DNA of 50,320 nt, from NCBI GenBank assembly GCA_003139615.1, contig PLJH01000070.1:1-50320 (forward strand), read 5' to 3'. Below are positions 1 through 9,432 of this stretch, piece by piece. Origin of the DNA: Alphaproteobacteria bacterium. GTDB lineage: Bacteria > Pseudomonadota > Alphaproteobacteria > Micropepsales > Micropepsaceae. The notes beneath the pieces are model-generated. The model had not been told where the DNA came from. It saw nothing but the letters and a program-made list of their open reading frames with translations, and made no database searches. The translations under genes were made by a program, and so were the position numbers. The number at the start of each line of letters is the position of its first letter. Within the stretch, counting starts at the first letter, position 1.

Positions 1-40
1 ATTTCGCGTTTTATGGACGCCTACAACGAGGCAACTTCAT

Positions 41-1807
41 ATGGCGCAAGCGGCTGTCGCACCCGGATTGGATTCACTCGCCGGCATGGATGCCCATGCC
101 GACACGCTGACCAAACTCGAGAATCTATCCGAAGAAATCGACGCTGCGCTGTCGCGCCGCAAGTCGAACGGCTTTCTTCGCCGCGCGATCAGGAACTGGC
201 GCCGCGGAGACATCGCGCGTGCAGGCCAACTCGCGCTCGAAGCGACCCAGGCGGATGGCAGCAACGGACAGGCCTATCACGTGCTGGCCATGGCGCTTGA
301 GCGCATGGGGCATCTGCACAAGGCGCTCGTCACCTATGAGCGGGCCTTCGAGATCGACCCCAACGATCCCGACCTCCTGCTCAATCTCGGGCTGACGGCG
401 TGGAACCTGAAAATGATCGAAGGCGCGCAAAGGATGTTCCAGCTATTCATCGCTGCGCGCCCCGATTCGCCACTGGGTTACAACAATCTGGGCACGATCC
501 AGGCCGACCAGGGCCGGCAAACCGTTGCCATCGAAACGCTCCGTGCCGCGCTTTACCGGATGCCGACCGAGGCGATCCTTTGGAATTCGCTCGCGACAGT
601 GCTTGCCGAAGACGGCCGCGCGGATGAGAGCGTCGTCTTCTACCAGGAAGCAATCCGGCTCGATCCCGCCTTTGCGCGGCCCTGGCACAATCTCGGCTTT
701 GCCTATGCCCATCTAGGCCTCCTCGATGAATCGCTCGATGCCTATGATCATGCGCTGGCGCTTGCGAGGGATCCGACCGAGATCCTTGAGGCCACACATT
801 CGCGTGGCGTGTGTCTGATCGGCATGGGCCGGCTCGAGGACGGTTTCAAGGATTACGAAACGCGCAATTCGCCGCGTTTCCGGTCCTATGTGCACCACGT
901 GATCAAGGCGCCGGTGTGGAACGGCGAGCCGCTTGCCGGTAAGCGCATTCTCGTTGTCGGCGAACAGGGTCTGGGCGACGAATTCATGTTCGCGAACATC
1001 CTTCCCGACATTGCGCGCGCAGTCGGGCCGGATGGAAAACTGCAGATTTGCGTCGATCCGCGGCTTGTTCCGCTGTTCCAGAGATCTTTTCCGGAAGCGC
1101 AGGTCGGAGCCTATGACGATCGCAAGCTCATCAGCCCGGATGGCAACAAGGAACTTCGTTTCATCCCCTGGGCAGTCGAAAACGGCGAGCCCGACTATTA
1201 CGCCCTGATGGGATCCGCCACGCCGCAATTTCGAAAAACAGTCGGAGATTTTCCGCATGAGGCGTTCCTCGCTCCCGATGCCGAACGCGTCGCCGGATTT
1301 CGGGCGCAGCTCGAAGCCATCGGGCCGGGACCGTATGTCGGCGTCTGCTGGCGTTCGATGATGCTGGGCGCCAAGCGACGCAGATATTACAGCTCGCTGG
1401 ACAGCTGGGGATCGATACTGAAAACGCCCGGCGTCACCTTCATCAACGTGCAATATGGCGATTGTGCGGAAGAGCTTGCGCGGGCGCGCGAAATGCACGG
1501 CGTCGACATTCACGTCATCGACGGTCTCGACCTTAAGATGGACATCGACGGAGCAGCGGCATTGTCCGCTGCGCTCGATCTGGTGATTTCGGCGCCGACT
1601 GCGGCGGCGGCCACGGCCGCAAGCGTGGGCGCGCCCGTCTGGTTTCTCACTGCGGGGCGGACATGGCCGCAACTCGGCACCGACGAATATCCCTGGTACA
1701 AATCCACACGCGTGTTGAGCCCGGTCAAATTCGGAGACTGGAAAGAATTGATGCCGCGCGCCGGCGACGAACTCAAAGCCTTCGCGGCCGAACACGGGAA
1801 ATCCTGA
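41..1807 (+). CDS. TPR protein with C-terminal glycosyltransferase-like domain
   Basis: 588 residues. Residues about 45-270 are tetratricopeptide repeats with the usual small/aromatic spacing. The C-terminal half carries GEQGLGDEFMF (307-317) and GVCWRS (434-439), motifs seen in TPR proteins whose C-terminal domain resembles GT9/GT41 glycosyltransferases; related proteins are often linked to flagellin or surface glycosylation. The ATG at 41 follows CGAGG at good spacing. No signal peptide is visible, so a cytoplasmic location is likely. It converges on the transglutaminase gene with 3 bp between stops. The TPR part is clear; enzymatic activity and acceptor are inference. Confidence 0.85.
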   Translation: MAQAAVAPGLDSLAGMDAHADTLTKLENLSEEIDAALSRRKSNGFLRRAIRNWRRGDIARAGQLALEATQADGSNGQAYHVLAMALERMGHLHKALVTYERAFEIDPNDPDLLLNLGLTAWNLKMIEGAQRMFQLFIAARPDSPLGYNNLGTIQADQGRQTVAIETLRAALYRMPTEAILWNSLATVLAEDGRADESVVFYQEAIRLDPAFARPWHNLGFAYAHLGLLDESLDAYDHALALARDPTEILEATHSRGVCLIGMGRLEDGFKDYETRNSPRFRSYVHHVIKAPVWNGEPLAGKRILVVGEQGLGDEFMFANILPDIARAVGPDGKLQICVDPRLVPLFQRSFPEAQVGAYDDRKLISPDGNKELRFIPWAVENGEPDYYALMGSATPQFRKTVGDFPHEAFLAPDAERVAGFRAQLEAIGPGPYVGVCWRSMMLGAKRRRYYSSLDSWGSILKTPGVTFINVQYGDCAEELARAREMHGVDIHVIDGLDLKMDIDGAAALSAALDLVISAPTAAAATAASVGAPVWFLTAGRTWPQLGTDEYPWYKSTRVLSPVKFGDWKELMPRAGDELKAFAAEHGKS

Positions 1808-1810
1808 ATT

Positions 1811-2776
1811 CTATTGTTGTTGCTGTTGCTGACGAAAAATTTGTTCGACGGCAGCTTCGGAGGGCGCGCGCGGCCTGAGCGGTCGCGTTACGCGCAGAAA
1901 TTCTTCGTGCCGCACAGGCGCCTGCGTGGGCTCGACGGAAACCGCAATCGCGAGTTCCGATTCGGCAGTGCCCTTGAACGTGCCGCGTGCCGGCGGCACG
2001 TCGGCATAATCGCGTCCAACGGCGACGCGAATATGGCGGTCGCCCGCCAAAATGTCGTTCGTCGGATCGAGCCCGACCCAGCCCAGGCTCGGAAGATAGG
2101 CTTCGATCCAGGCATGGGTGGCATCCTCGCCGGAGCGGTCCTGATTCTTGCGCCGGTGATGCAGATATCCCGAAACATAGCGCGCCGGAATCCCCCAGCT
2201 TCGTGCGATCGCAATCGAAATATGTGCGAAATCCTGGCAAACACCGCGCTTTTCCGCAATCGCGAGATCGATCGGCGAATCGACTTCTGTCACTCCGACT
2301 TCATAGTCGAAGGAATCATGGACGGTTTTGCTCAGGCGCTTGAGCGCGGTCAGCGGATCGCCCCCGGGTTTTTCGAGATCGTGTGCCTTCATAAACGCCG
2401 TCAGTGCAGGCGAAGATTGGGCGAATTTCGAGGGCTCGAGAAGATCGAAATGATCTGCCGACAGATTATAAGCGTTAAACCGCTCCCATTCGAGCTGATC
2501 GGCCGACTCCGGCGGCGGCCGCATATTCGACAATTCGACAACCGCCTGCGCTTCGATACGAAGCTCTTCATGAGCGCGCAGCACGTTGAAATGATAAACC
2601 GCGTTGCCCAGGTGATCCGTATACGCATAAAGCTGGGCGCGGGGATTTGTCGATATCTGGAAACTTCTGAGCGCCTGGGAACCTTCCGAGCGCGGCTGCA
2701 TGCGTAGCTCCATGATGCTTTCCCGAACCGGCGCGGAATAGCGGAAGCGCGTCACATGGCGGATCGAGTAAAACAT
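1811..2776 (-). CDS. Transglutaminase-like cysteine peptidase-fold protein (COG1305 type)
   Basis: 321 residues from the ATG at 2776, where the family N-terminus MFYSIRHVTRFRYS begins; a longer frame to 2821 would overlap the upstream alpha-E gene. The N-terminal beta domain (about 1-100) is followed by a transglutaminase core with the triad C180 (RGVCQDF), H221 (DATHAW) and D237 (GLDPTND). The protein ends in six glutamines encoded by mixed CAG/CAA codons. It is the last gene of ATP-grasp / alpha-E / transglutaminase, a trio predicted from comparative genomics to make or modify peptides. In this setting it may act as a peptidase or amide-bond enzyme; the substrate is unknown. Confidence 0.9.
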   Translation of the reverse strand: MFYSIRHVTRFRYSAPVRESIMELRMQPRSEGSQALRSFQISTNPRAQLYAYTDHLGNAVYHFNVLRAHEELRIEAQAVVELSNMRPPPESADQLEWERFNAYNLSADHFDLLEPSKFAQSSPALTAFMKAHDLEKPGGDPLTALKRLSKTVHDSFDYEVGVTEVDSPIDLAIAEKRGVCQDFAHISIAIARSWGIPARYVSGYLHHRRKNQDRSGEDATHAWIEAYLPSLGWVGLDPTNDILAGDRHIRVAVGRDYADVPPARGTFKGTAESELAIAVSVEPTQAPVRHEEFLRVTRPLRPRAPSEAAVEQIFRQQQQQQ

Positions 2777-2792
2777 CAAAATACCTTCCGCG

Positions 2793-3749
2793 TTACAGCA
2801 CGGTTTCCGCGCCATAGGCAATATAGGCGGTATAAACGGCTTCGTGGATTTGTTCGCATTGATGCGTGATCTCCACGAGAAATGCGTCGATCGAGCCGCC
2901 GATCAGTTCGTCGATCTGCCCGAAATCGACCGCTGCCTTGAGACGCCCGGCCAATCTTTCGCAGGCCGCTCGTCTGCTGGGCGGCGCGCCCGGCGCCACA
3001 CGCGCGAGCGCATCGCGAACCCGATCGACGGCGAATTTGACCGAATGGGGGAATTCCGGATCGAACAGCAGAAACTCAGCGATGCGTTCCGGCCGGATTG
3101 CTGCGGTGTATTCTTTGCAATAGGGCTCGAAGGCGGTGCAGAACTTCAAAAGCACCAGCCAGTCGAGATATTTTGGCGGTGGCGGCGGCTCGGCATAACC
3201 GGGCGCGTCGACGCCGAAGTGAATATCGAGCAGGCGGCTCACAAGTTGCGCGCGCTCGATATAGCGGCCGAGTTCCAGAAAGTGCCAACCCTCGCCGTGG
3301 CGCAAGGTGCTGAACGTCACGCCTTCCAGTGTTTGCAACTCTTCCAGCGATTCGCGAAACACGCGAGCCGGTTGATGAACCCAGGTCGATTCAATCGTCA
3401 CCGGCTGCAGCCGCAAATAGAGCCGATTGAGATGCTCCCACACCTCCGTGGACAGCTGCTCGCGCACCTGACGGGCATTGTCGCGCGCCATCCGCAGCGA
3501 CGAGAGCAGCGAAGACGGGTTGGCCCGGTCAAAAGCGAGCCTTTGCGTGATCGCAAAAATGTCGTCGTCGTCTGCCGCAACGCCATCCGTCGCCAACGCG
3601 ACCGCCACGCGCGCCCAGGAAGCACGCGCGTCCTCGGTCGACTGCTCGATCATGGATTCGAGTTTCACCGCGATCAGGCGGCTCGTGTGTTCCGCCCGCT
3701 CGAGGTAGCGCGCCATCCAATAAAGGCTGTCAGCGACCCGGCTCAGCAT
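2793..3749 (-). CDS. Alpha-E domain protein
   Basis: 318 residues, almost entirely alpha-helical, starting [20 protein letters not shown], the standard opening of alpha-E (COG2307) proteins. The start sits directly at the end of the ATP-grasp gene (stop and start share base 3749) and the stop lies 16 bp before the transglutaminase start, so the three are surely co-transcribed. The biochemical role of alpha-E proteins is unknown; in the predicted peptide-synthesis modules they always travel with a circularly permuted ATP-grasp enzyme and a transglutaminase. Length and both ends are normal for the family. Confidence 0.92.
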   Translation of the reverse strand: MLSRVADSLYWMARYLERAEHTSRLIAVKLESMIEQSTEDARASWARVAVALATDGVAADDDDIFAITQRLAFDRANPSSLLSSLRMARDNARQVREQLSTEVWEHLNRLYLRLQPVTIESTWVHQPARVFRESLEELQTLEGVTFSTLRHGEGWHFLELGRYIERAQLVSRLLDIHFGVDAPGYAEPPPPPKYLDWLVLLKFCTAFEPYCKEYTAAIRPERIAEFLLFDPEFPHSVKFAVDRVRDALARVAPGAPPSRRAACERLAGRLKAAVDFGQIDELIGGSIDAFLVEITHQCEQIHEAVYTAYIAYGAETVL

Positions 3750-5269
3750 CAGGCGCTCAACACCCAGGTGTCTTTCGAGCCGCCGCCCTGGCTCGAATTG
3801 ACGACCAGACTGCCGCGGCGCAGCGCCACGCGTGTCAGTCCACCCGGCACGATCGTTGTTTTCTCGCCATGAAGGATGAACGGCCGCAAATCCACATGAC
3901 GCGCTTCGACGCCGCCATCGACAAAGGTTGGCGCGGTCGAAAGCTGAATTGTGGGCTGGGCGATATAATTCTCGGGATCGGCTTTCAATTTCAGCGCGAA
4001 CGCCTCGCGTTCGGCCACACTCGCATGCGGTCCGACGAGCATGCCGTAACCTCCCGACTCGCCAACCGCCTTGACGACCAGCTTATCGAGGTTCGCGAGC
4101 ACGTAGCCCAGCTGTTTCGGTTCGCGACAAAGATAGGTTTCGACATTGTCGAGAATGGGCTCTTCCGAAAGATAGTAGCGGATCAGGTGCGGCACATACG
4201 CGTAAACCGCCTTGTCGTCGGCAACGCCGGTGCCGAGTGCGTTGGCGATGACGACGTTGCCTGCCCGATAGGCGTTGAAGATGCCGGGGACACCGAGCGA
4301 GGAATCTTCGCGGAAGATCAGCGGATCGATAAAATCGTCGTCGACCCGGCGATAGATGACGTCGATACGCTTGAGGCCGGACGTCGTGCGCGCAAACACG
4401 ACATTGTCGTTGATCAAAAGGTCGCGACCTTCGACCAATTCCACGCCCATCTGGCGGGCGAGGAACGCATGTTCGAAGTAGGCCGAATTGAAAACACCCG
4501 GCGTCAGCACGGCGATCGAAACATCTTCCTGGAACGGCGCCAACGACTTCAGCGTGGCGAGAAGTTCTTGCGGATAGTGGTCAATCGCGCGAACGCCCGC
4601 CGCGCGAAACACGCCTGGAAAGGCGCGGCGCACAACTTCCCGGTTCGCCAGCATGTAGGAAACGCCGGACGGCACGCGGAGATTGTCTTCAAGCACGACG
4701 AAGGCGCCGTCCTCGCGCCGCACCAGATCTGTGCCGCAGACATTGACGTAAGCGCCGTGCGGCACGGGAAGTCCCCGCATCTCGCGCCGGTAATGTTTCG
4801 AGCCGTAAATCATCGGACGCGGCACCACGCCGTCCTTGAGCACGCGTCCGTCGGTGTAGATATCGCGGAGGAACATATTGAGAGCGCGAATGCGCTGCTT
4901 GAGGCCGCGATCAACCCGCTCCCACTCGGCGGCTGTCACCAGACGCGGCAGAAGGTCAGTGGGGATGATCCGCTCGGTCGCCTGCTTGTCGCTGTAGACG
5001 GTGAAGGTGATGCCTTGCTGGAGGAACGATTGCTCGCAGGCTTGCTGCCTTCGGATCAGTTCTTCCGGCGGAAGGGTCGCGAGCCGGCCATGAAGGGCGG
5101 CGCAATGGTCGCGTACGTCGCCGTCTGAGGAAAACATTTCGTCGAAGGCTGCACCCAATGCGTAATTCGCATAGGGCGCATCCCGGCCGAGCCGCACCGG
5201 CGGCACGGGAAGCAGCACCCCATCGGGCGACCCCATGTCTTCGGCATGTACGAGCGTTTCATGCTGCAT
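3749..5269 (-). CDS. Circularly permuted ATP-grasp type 2 protein (COG2308)
   Basis: 506 residues covering the fused DUF404/DUF407 ATP-grasp fold. Recognisable family segments include the N-terminal region with [20 protein letters not shown], the central [16 protein letters not shown], and the nucleotide-binding stretch [15 protein letters not shown] near residue 390. Enzymes of this fold form amide bonds using ATP, so this is the likely ligase of the three-gene module. The ATG at 5269 is the first in frame after the terminator at 5328-5363, which separates this operon from the heme operon. The product ligated is not known. Confidence 0.92.
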   Translation of the reverse strand: MQHETLVHAEDMGSPDGVLLPVPPVRLGRDAPYANYALGAAFDEMFSSDGDVRDHCAALHGRLATLPPEELIRRQQACEQSFLQQGITFTVYSDKQATERIIPTDLLPRLVTAAEWERVDRGLKQRIRALNMFLRDIYTDGRVLKDGVVPRPMIYGSKHYRREMRGLPVPHGAYVNVCGTDLVRREDGAFVVLEDNLRVPSGVSYMLANREVVRRAFPGVFRAAGVRAIDHYPQELLATLKSLAPFQEDVSIAVLTPGVFNSAYFEHAFLARQMGVELVEGRDLLINDNVVFARTTSGLKRIDVIYRRVDDDFIDPLIFREDSSLGVPGIFNAYRAGNVVIANALGTGVADDKAVYAYVPHLIRYYLSEEPILDNVETYLCREPKQLGYVLANLDKLVVKAVGESGGYGMLVGPHASVAEREAFALKLKADPENYIAQPTIQLSTAPTFVDGGVEARHVDLRPFILHGEKTTIVPGGLTRVALRRGSLVVNSSQGGGSKDTWVLSA

Positions 5270-5327
5270 GAGCGAAATCAGAGGGGGACTGGGGGGGGCT
5301 CGTCAAGCCGTGATCGGCAATTCAGGC

Positions 5328-5363
5328 AAAAAGAACGGCGCATGCGGGGGGCGCATGCGCCGT
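5328..5363 (-). terminator. Rho-independent terminator of the hemC-to-hydrolase operon
   Basis: Read on the minus strand, an 11-12 bp perfect GC-rich stem (ACGGCGCATGC with GCATGCGCCGT, 5335-5346 against 5352-5363) with a short C-rich loop is followed at once by TTCTTTTT (5335-5328). It lies 165 bp past the stop of the hydrolase gene and before the ATP-grasp start. This is the only textbook intrinsic terminator I found in the window. Confidence 0.8.
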
Positions 5364-5529
5364 CCAGCTCGAGGCCATGCGCGAAAGCCGGGGGGTATTC
5401 GGCAAGTGACCTCAGAGTAATCGAAAAGGAAGCCCCAATCTTGATTGCACCAGATTTGACCGGCACGCGCAAGTTGTAAGTCTCCCAGATAAACAAGGAC
5501 TTAATACTCGAAGCGACCCACCACCCTTT

Positions 5530-6480
5530 TTAGGGATGGATCGCGCCGACAAGAAATACCTTTGCATCTGCGGCGGTCTCGTCGGGGTCGTCCTCTTGCA
5601 GAACATGGCCCTCACCCGGGAAGACAATGAGCTTGGAGCCCGGAATCGCCGCATTGAACGCATGGGCGGCCTCCACCGGAACCAGATGATCCTCCGCGCC
5701 CCACAGGATCAGGGTTGGCGCCTTGATCTGCCCGATGTGATCTTTGACGTAAGTGCCGAACGGCTCATTGAAGCGCGCGAGCGTCGCCTCGGGCGTTCCC
5801 TCCATGCGATTCAATTCCCAATATTGTTCGACCATCGCATCAGTGATGACGGACTTGTGCACGATCGAGTCGTTCAACCCTTCTTTGAACATCGCGCGGG
5901 GCGTGAGGTGCACCAGGAGCTTGTTGAGCACCGGAATGCGCCCGATGCGAAAACCAATGGGAACGTGATCTCCCTGCTTGCTCGGCATGCCGCCAGCGTC
6001 AACAAGAATTAGCGCCGTGACGCGGTCGGGATATTCTTCGGCAAAGCGCGCAGCGATGCCGCCGCCCATGGAATTGCCGGCGATGGCGAATTTCCCGAGA
6101 CCGATTTTGTCGGCCGCTTCCTTGGCGAATTCCACCATGCCGCCCTGCGAATAGTCGTTCGACGGCACCGCGCCGGTCAGGCCATGGCCCGGCATATCGA
6201 TGGCAACGACGCGGAAGGAATCGTCGAGGCGTTTCGTCCACGGCTCCCAGGTGAACAACGACGCATTCGAGCCATGAATGAGCACAAGCACCGGCGCGTT
6301 CTTTGGTCCTCGATCGCGATAGTGCACACGCGCGCCGTCTGCGAGCGTTAAGAACTCCGAAGGAGGCACTCCGTATTTCGCTTCAAGCGCGGCACGTGGG
6401 ATTTCGGGCACGCTGAAATAAAAGTATGCGCCGACAAGCGCGGCGACGACGATTGCAAGTCCGATCAGAAACGCTCTCAT
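5530..6480 (-). CDS. Membrane-anchored alpha/beta hydrolase
   Basis: 316 residues from the ATG at 6480, which overlaps the HemY stop (ATGA). An N-terminal hydrophobic helix (residues 3-24) should act as anchor or uncleaved signal. The hydrolase core shows the oxyanion-loop motif LIHGSNAS (about 68-75), the nucleophile elbow GNSMGG with S137, a likely acid in LILWGAEDHLVP and a C-terminal histidine in FPGEGHVLQED. The family covers esterases, haloperoxidase-like and C-C hydrolases, so the substrate cannot be told. It is the last gene of the heme operon and is followed by the terminator at 5328-5363. Confidence 0.88.
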   Translation of the reverse strand: MRAFLIGLAIVVAALVGAYFYFSVPEIPRAALEAKYGVPPSEFLTLADGARVHYRDRGPKNAPVLVLIHGSNASLFTWEPWTKRLDDSFRVVAIDMPGHGLTGAVPSNDYSQGGMVEFAKEAADKIGLGKFAIAGNSMGGGIAARFAEEYPDRVTALILVDAGGMPSKQGDHVPIGFRIGRIPVLNKLLVHLTPRAMFKEGLNDSIVHKSVITDAMVEQYWELNRMEGTPEATLARFNEPFGTYVKDHIGQIKAPTLILWGAEDHLVPVEAAHAFNAAIPGSKLIVFPGEGHVLQEDDPDETAADAKVFLVGAIHP

Positions 6481-8027
6481 GAATTTCCCCCTCCTGGCGC
6501 GACCGGCTCGGGATCGAAATCGTAGCCGCCCGGTCCCGGATCGTCCGGCTGTCGCGACAGGATCACGAAACCGCGGTCGCCGTCTCCCATTCCGTCGCCG
6601 TCCTTGCGCCATGGCGTTCGGGACGGCACTCTTTCTGTAGTTTCTCCCATCTCACCAGGCGCTTGCAAGAAGCTGGGCGGCGTCGAATCCATTCCCAGAC
6701 GCTCGTCATGTGCGGCGCCCGGCATCATTTCCAGCGTATCCGCCGCAGGAGCAGACCAGGCCAGCGTATCGAATGCGCCGCAATTCCCACAGACCGCGTG
6801 CCAATCCGGTGTGTTCCAACCGCAATTGCTGCAGCGCCAATCAGCGTCGCGCGGCGCGCGCACGGCGCGAGACAGCCAGGAATGCGCCGCGGCCGCGTCA
6901 TGCCGTTCGCCCTGCTCGATTTCCGCCATCAACGCGCAGACGCGTGTGGTGGCAAACGCCTGCGCGAGAGGAGCCAGCACACGGCGCGCCTCGGCCCACT
7001 GCGCAAGATTGATCGCCTGCTCTGCCTCGACCATACGGCTCTCGAAATGGTCGCGATTGAGTTGCGCGAGGCCATTGAGACGGCGCGCCCGCGTCTCCAC
7101 GTCCTCATCCGGCTTGATCTCTGCATAGGCGCTCGCAAGATCGGGATGCGGCGTCTGCGCCCACGCCGCTTCGATAATGTCCTGCGCACGCCAGGCGCGT
7201 CCCGCTTGCGACAGCTTGCGCGCTGCGAGCGTGGCGGCGGGTGCAAGTCCGGGCGAGAGATTGAGTGCCTCGAGAGCTGCGGCGAGCGCGCGTTCGCCCT
7301 CGCCGCGGCCTTCATGATCGAGCGCCTCGGCGGTCAACAGAACCGCGCGCCTGCGTCGTGCGAGGCCAGGATCGAGCAGCTTCGCCCGCGCCGCACTTTC
7401 GAGAACCGCTTTCGCGTCCGACCATTGCCGGCGCGCCGATTTGAGATCGAAGAGCGCGTTGGCAGCCCATGCCGCGCGTGGTTTCAAGGCATGCGCCCGC
7501 GCCGCAAGCTCCATGGCCTGCTCGGAATCCTCGCGCCGCGTCGCCTGCATGAAGAGGCCGCGCAAGCCGAGGAATTCCGTCTCGGGATGCTCAAGCATTG
7601 CATGGTAAGCATCGGTCTGGCCACGCTCGTCGCCGTCGAGTTGGGCGGCCTGGGCCGTCAGCAAAAGCGCCAAAGGCGGCGCGCCCAGCATCGATCCGGC
7701 TTTCCGTGCATGGCGGCGCGCCTCCACGCCGTCGCCCGCCGCAGCTGCAACAAGTCCGCGCGACAGGATTTCGTTGCCGCGCCGCAAGCGCCGCGAGGTC
7801 ACCCACCGACCAAGTGCCCACGGGCTTCCGATCGCAAGTGCTGCGACACGCGTGGCAAACGCACTGAAGGCCGCAAACAGGATCGCGAAGCCGATTGCGA
7901 CGCTGGCGCTTGTGCGCAATTCGTAGCCGTCGACGGTGAAGATGAGATCGCCTTGACGATCCACGATCCAGACAATTGCCACAGCGATCAACGCCGCACA
8001 AAAAAGGATCGTCAGAAGACGGATCAT
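6477..8027 (-). CDS. hemY: HemY-like TPR membrane protein with C-terminal zinc ribbon
   Basis: 516 residues. Two membrane helices (about 3-22 and 42-62) are followed by a helical TPR-like region, the layout of the HemY N-terminal family (not the protoporphyrinogen oxidase also called HemY). Near residues 398-418 a CxxC...CxxC pair (CSNC, CGNC) forms a rubredoxin-like zinc ribbon absent from the enterobacterial protein. The tail is Pro/Gly/Asp-rich and disordered. The start overlaps the upstream mitofilin-like gene by four bases (ATGA) and the stop overlaps the hydrolase. A scaffold role in heme synthesis or membrane organisation is inferred from context only. Confidence 0.88.
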   Translation of the reverse strand: MIRLLTILFCAALIAVAIVWIVDRQGDLIFTVDGYELRTSASVAIGFAILFAAFSAFATRVAALAIGSPWALGRWVTSRRLRRGNEILSRGLVAAAAGDGVEARRHARKAGSMLGAPPLALLLTAQAAQLDGDERGQTDAYHAMLEHPETEFLGLRGLFMQATRREDSEQAMELAARAHALKPRAAWAANALFDLKSARRQWSDAKAVLESAARAKLLDPGLARRRRAVLLTAEALDHEGRGEGERALAAALEALNLSPGLAPAATLAARKLSQAGRAWRAQDIIEAAWAQTPHPDLASAYAEIKPDEDVETRARRLNGLAQLNRDHFESRMVEAEQAINLAQWAEARRVLAPLAQAFATTRVCALMAEIEQGERHDAAAAHSWLSRAVRAPRDADWRCSNCGWNTPDWHAVCGNCGAFDTLAWSAPAADTLEMMPGAAHDERLGMDSTPPSFLQAPGEMGETTERVPSRTPWRKDGDGMGDGDRGFVILSRQPDDPGPGGYDFDPEPVAPGGGNS

Positions 8028-9343
8028 TTGGTCGGACCGAGACCTTGTGACGCCGGCAGCGATCCTTGCGAGATCGGTGGCGCGGTCAGGCTCGCGACAA
8101 CTTGCGTGGCAAGAAGACGCGCATCGCGATCGACCGCGAGACGGCTTCGTGCCTCATCGAGCCAATCCCCGGCCGCTGCGCGGGCGGATCCTTTGAGTGC
8201 ATTTATTTCGGCAACGGCGTGCGCGAGATCGCCCGCATGCAAATCGACCTCGGCGCGGGCGACGCGCGCTTCCACGTCGTGACCCTGGATTTCTCCCACG
8301 CGGCGAATGGACACGAGATTCGCAACATTGGCCCATAACCGTTCGGACCAACCTTGCGCCTGATCGGTGCGTTGCGCCGCCACAATCGCAGCGGCGTCCT
8401 GGGAGAATTTACCGGCCAGCATCGCGCGCGTCGGAACGCCCTTGTTGGCATAACGCGACAGATCGGCAACCTGGGGCGATGCGGGCACAAGCGCCTTGAG
8501 CGCATCGAGTTCGGACCCGAAGGATTCCGCGCTGCCGCTTGCGCGAACAAGATCTGCAAGCGCGAGAACTGCCGCCGCGCGTTTCATGACGCCAGCCGCA
8601 TCCTGGTCCTCGAGCCTGCCGATGCGCGATTCGAGCGCCGCTTCGCCGCTTTTCAACGCAAATGCATCAAGCCGGGCTGCAAGATCCGGCGGCGGCGCAT
8701 TCTTTTCGAGCGCCGCCGTGCGCGCGGCCAGTTTTCCGAGCGCATCGTTCATCTGTTGTAACCGCGCATTCAATTCGTTGTGCAGCTGTGCGAGCGATTG
8801 ATCGGGCGGGCGCACGGCCTGCACGACGCCCGGCCGCGATCCCGGAGACGATTGCTCCAGCCGACCGATGCGATCGGATAACACAGCAACGTCGGCCGTC
8901 GCTTTTTCAAGACTGTTCTTGAGCGCCACGAGATCGATATCGTCGGCTTGTCCCGTCGCTTTCTCGATTGCGCCGAGGCGCGCTTCGTCGGCATCGAGCC
9001 TGTTCCGGAATGCGCCCAGATCGCGCCGTTCATCCTGGAATGCAGCGGCTGCAGCCTTCGGCGCGTGGCCGGTCGCTATCTGATCGACGCGCGCTTCAAG
9101 CGCCGCAAGCCTGTCGCTGCTTACAGATGTCTCATTTGTGTTTTGCCACGGCCAGTAAACCGCGATCAAACCACCCGAGGCGGCTGCGATGAACAACAGG
9201 AAGAAAATGCCCAGGGCACCGTCGGGCAAATCGAACAAGGCTCGCCGCGGGGACGGAGCCACACTGCTTGCCGCACCGTCGGTTTCCTGCTGCGGCAAGG
9301 CACTGAAGGGTCGGTCGCGCGATGCGGAATCGGGATCCGTCAT
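8024..9343 (-). CDS. Mitofilin-like (alphaproteobacterial Mic60, COG4223) protein
   Basis: 439 residues from the ATG at 9343, chosen because GGGAG lies just upstream and the extra N-terminus of the longer open frame is low-complexity. A disordered cytoplasmic N-terminus precedes one membrane helix (about 43-64), then a long Ala/Leu/Asp-rich coiled coil (about 75-250) and a helical C-terminal domain (about 260-425) containing SIRRVGEIQGHDVEARV. Helix, coiled coil, mitofilin domain is the layout of alphaproteobacterial Mic60, the bacterial relative of the mitochondrial crista-junction protein, and its usual place is this heme operon. It overlaps hemY by four bases. A role in envelope contact sites or membrane shaping is inferred. 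Confidence 0.85.
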   Translation of the reverse strand: MTDPDSASRDRPFSALPQQETDGAASSVAPSPRRALFDLPDGALGIFFLLFIAAASGGLIAVYWPWQNTNETSVSSDRLAALEARVDQIATGHAPKAAAAAFQDERRDLGAFRNRLDADEARLGAIEKATGQADDIDLVALKNSLEKATADVAVLSDRIGRLEQSSPGSRPGVVQAVRPPDQSLAQLHNELNARLQQMNDALGKLAARTAALEKNAPPPDLAARLDAFALKSGEAALESRIGRLEDQDAAGVMKRAAAVLALADLVRASGSAESFGSELDALKALVPASPQVADLSRYANKGVPTRAMLAGKFSQDAAAIVAAQRTDQAQGWSERLWANVANLVSIRRVGEIQGHDVEARVARAEVDLHAGDLAHAVAEINALKGSARAAAGDWLDEARSRLAVDRDARLLATQVVASLTAPPISQGSLPASQGLGPTK

Positions 9344-9432
9344 AGATATCTCCCGGTGCCGCCATCCCAGGGCGGGCAGATTCAGGTGCGGCAAAGCTAT
9401 AGGCGCGGATGCCCGGCCCAACAAGGCGGCGG

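Noticed and set aside
1814-2707. Plus-strand open frame opposite the transglutaminase gene
   Set aside because: Antisense to a gene with an intact catalytic triad; no family pattern.
5270-5325. TTGACG followed by TCTGAT as a promoter for the ATP-grasp gene
   Set aside because: The spacer is C-rich and the transcript would begin almost at the ATG; a weak match that chance could produce.
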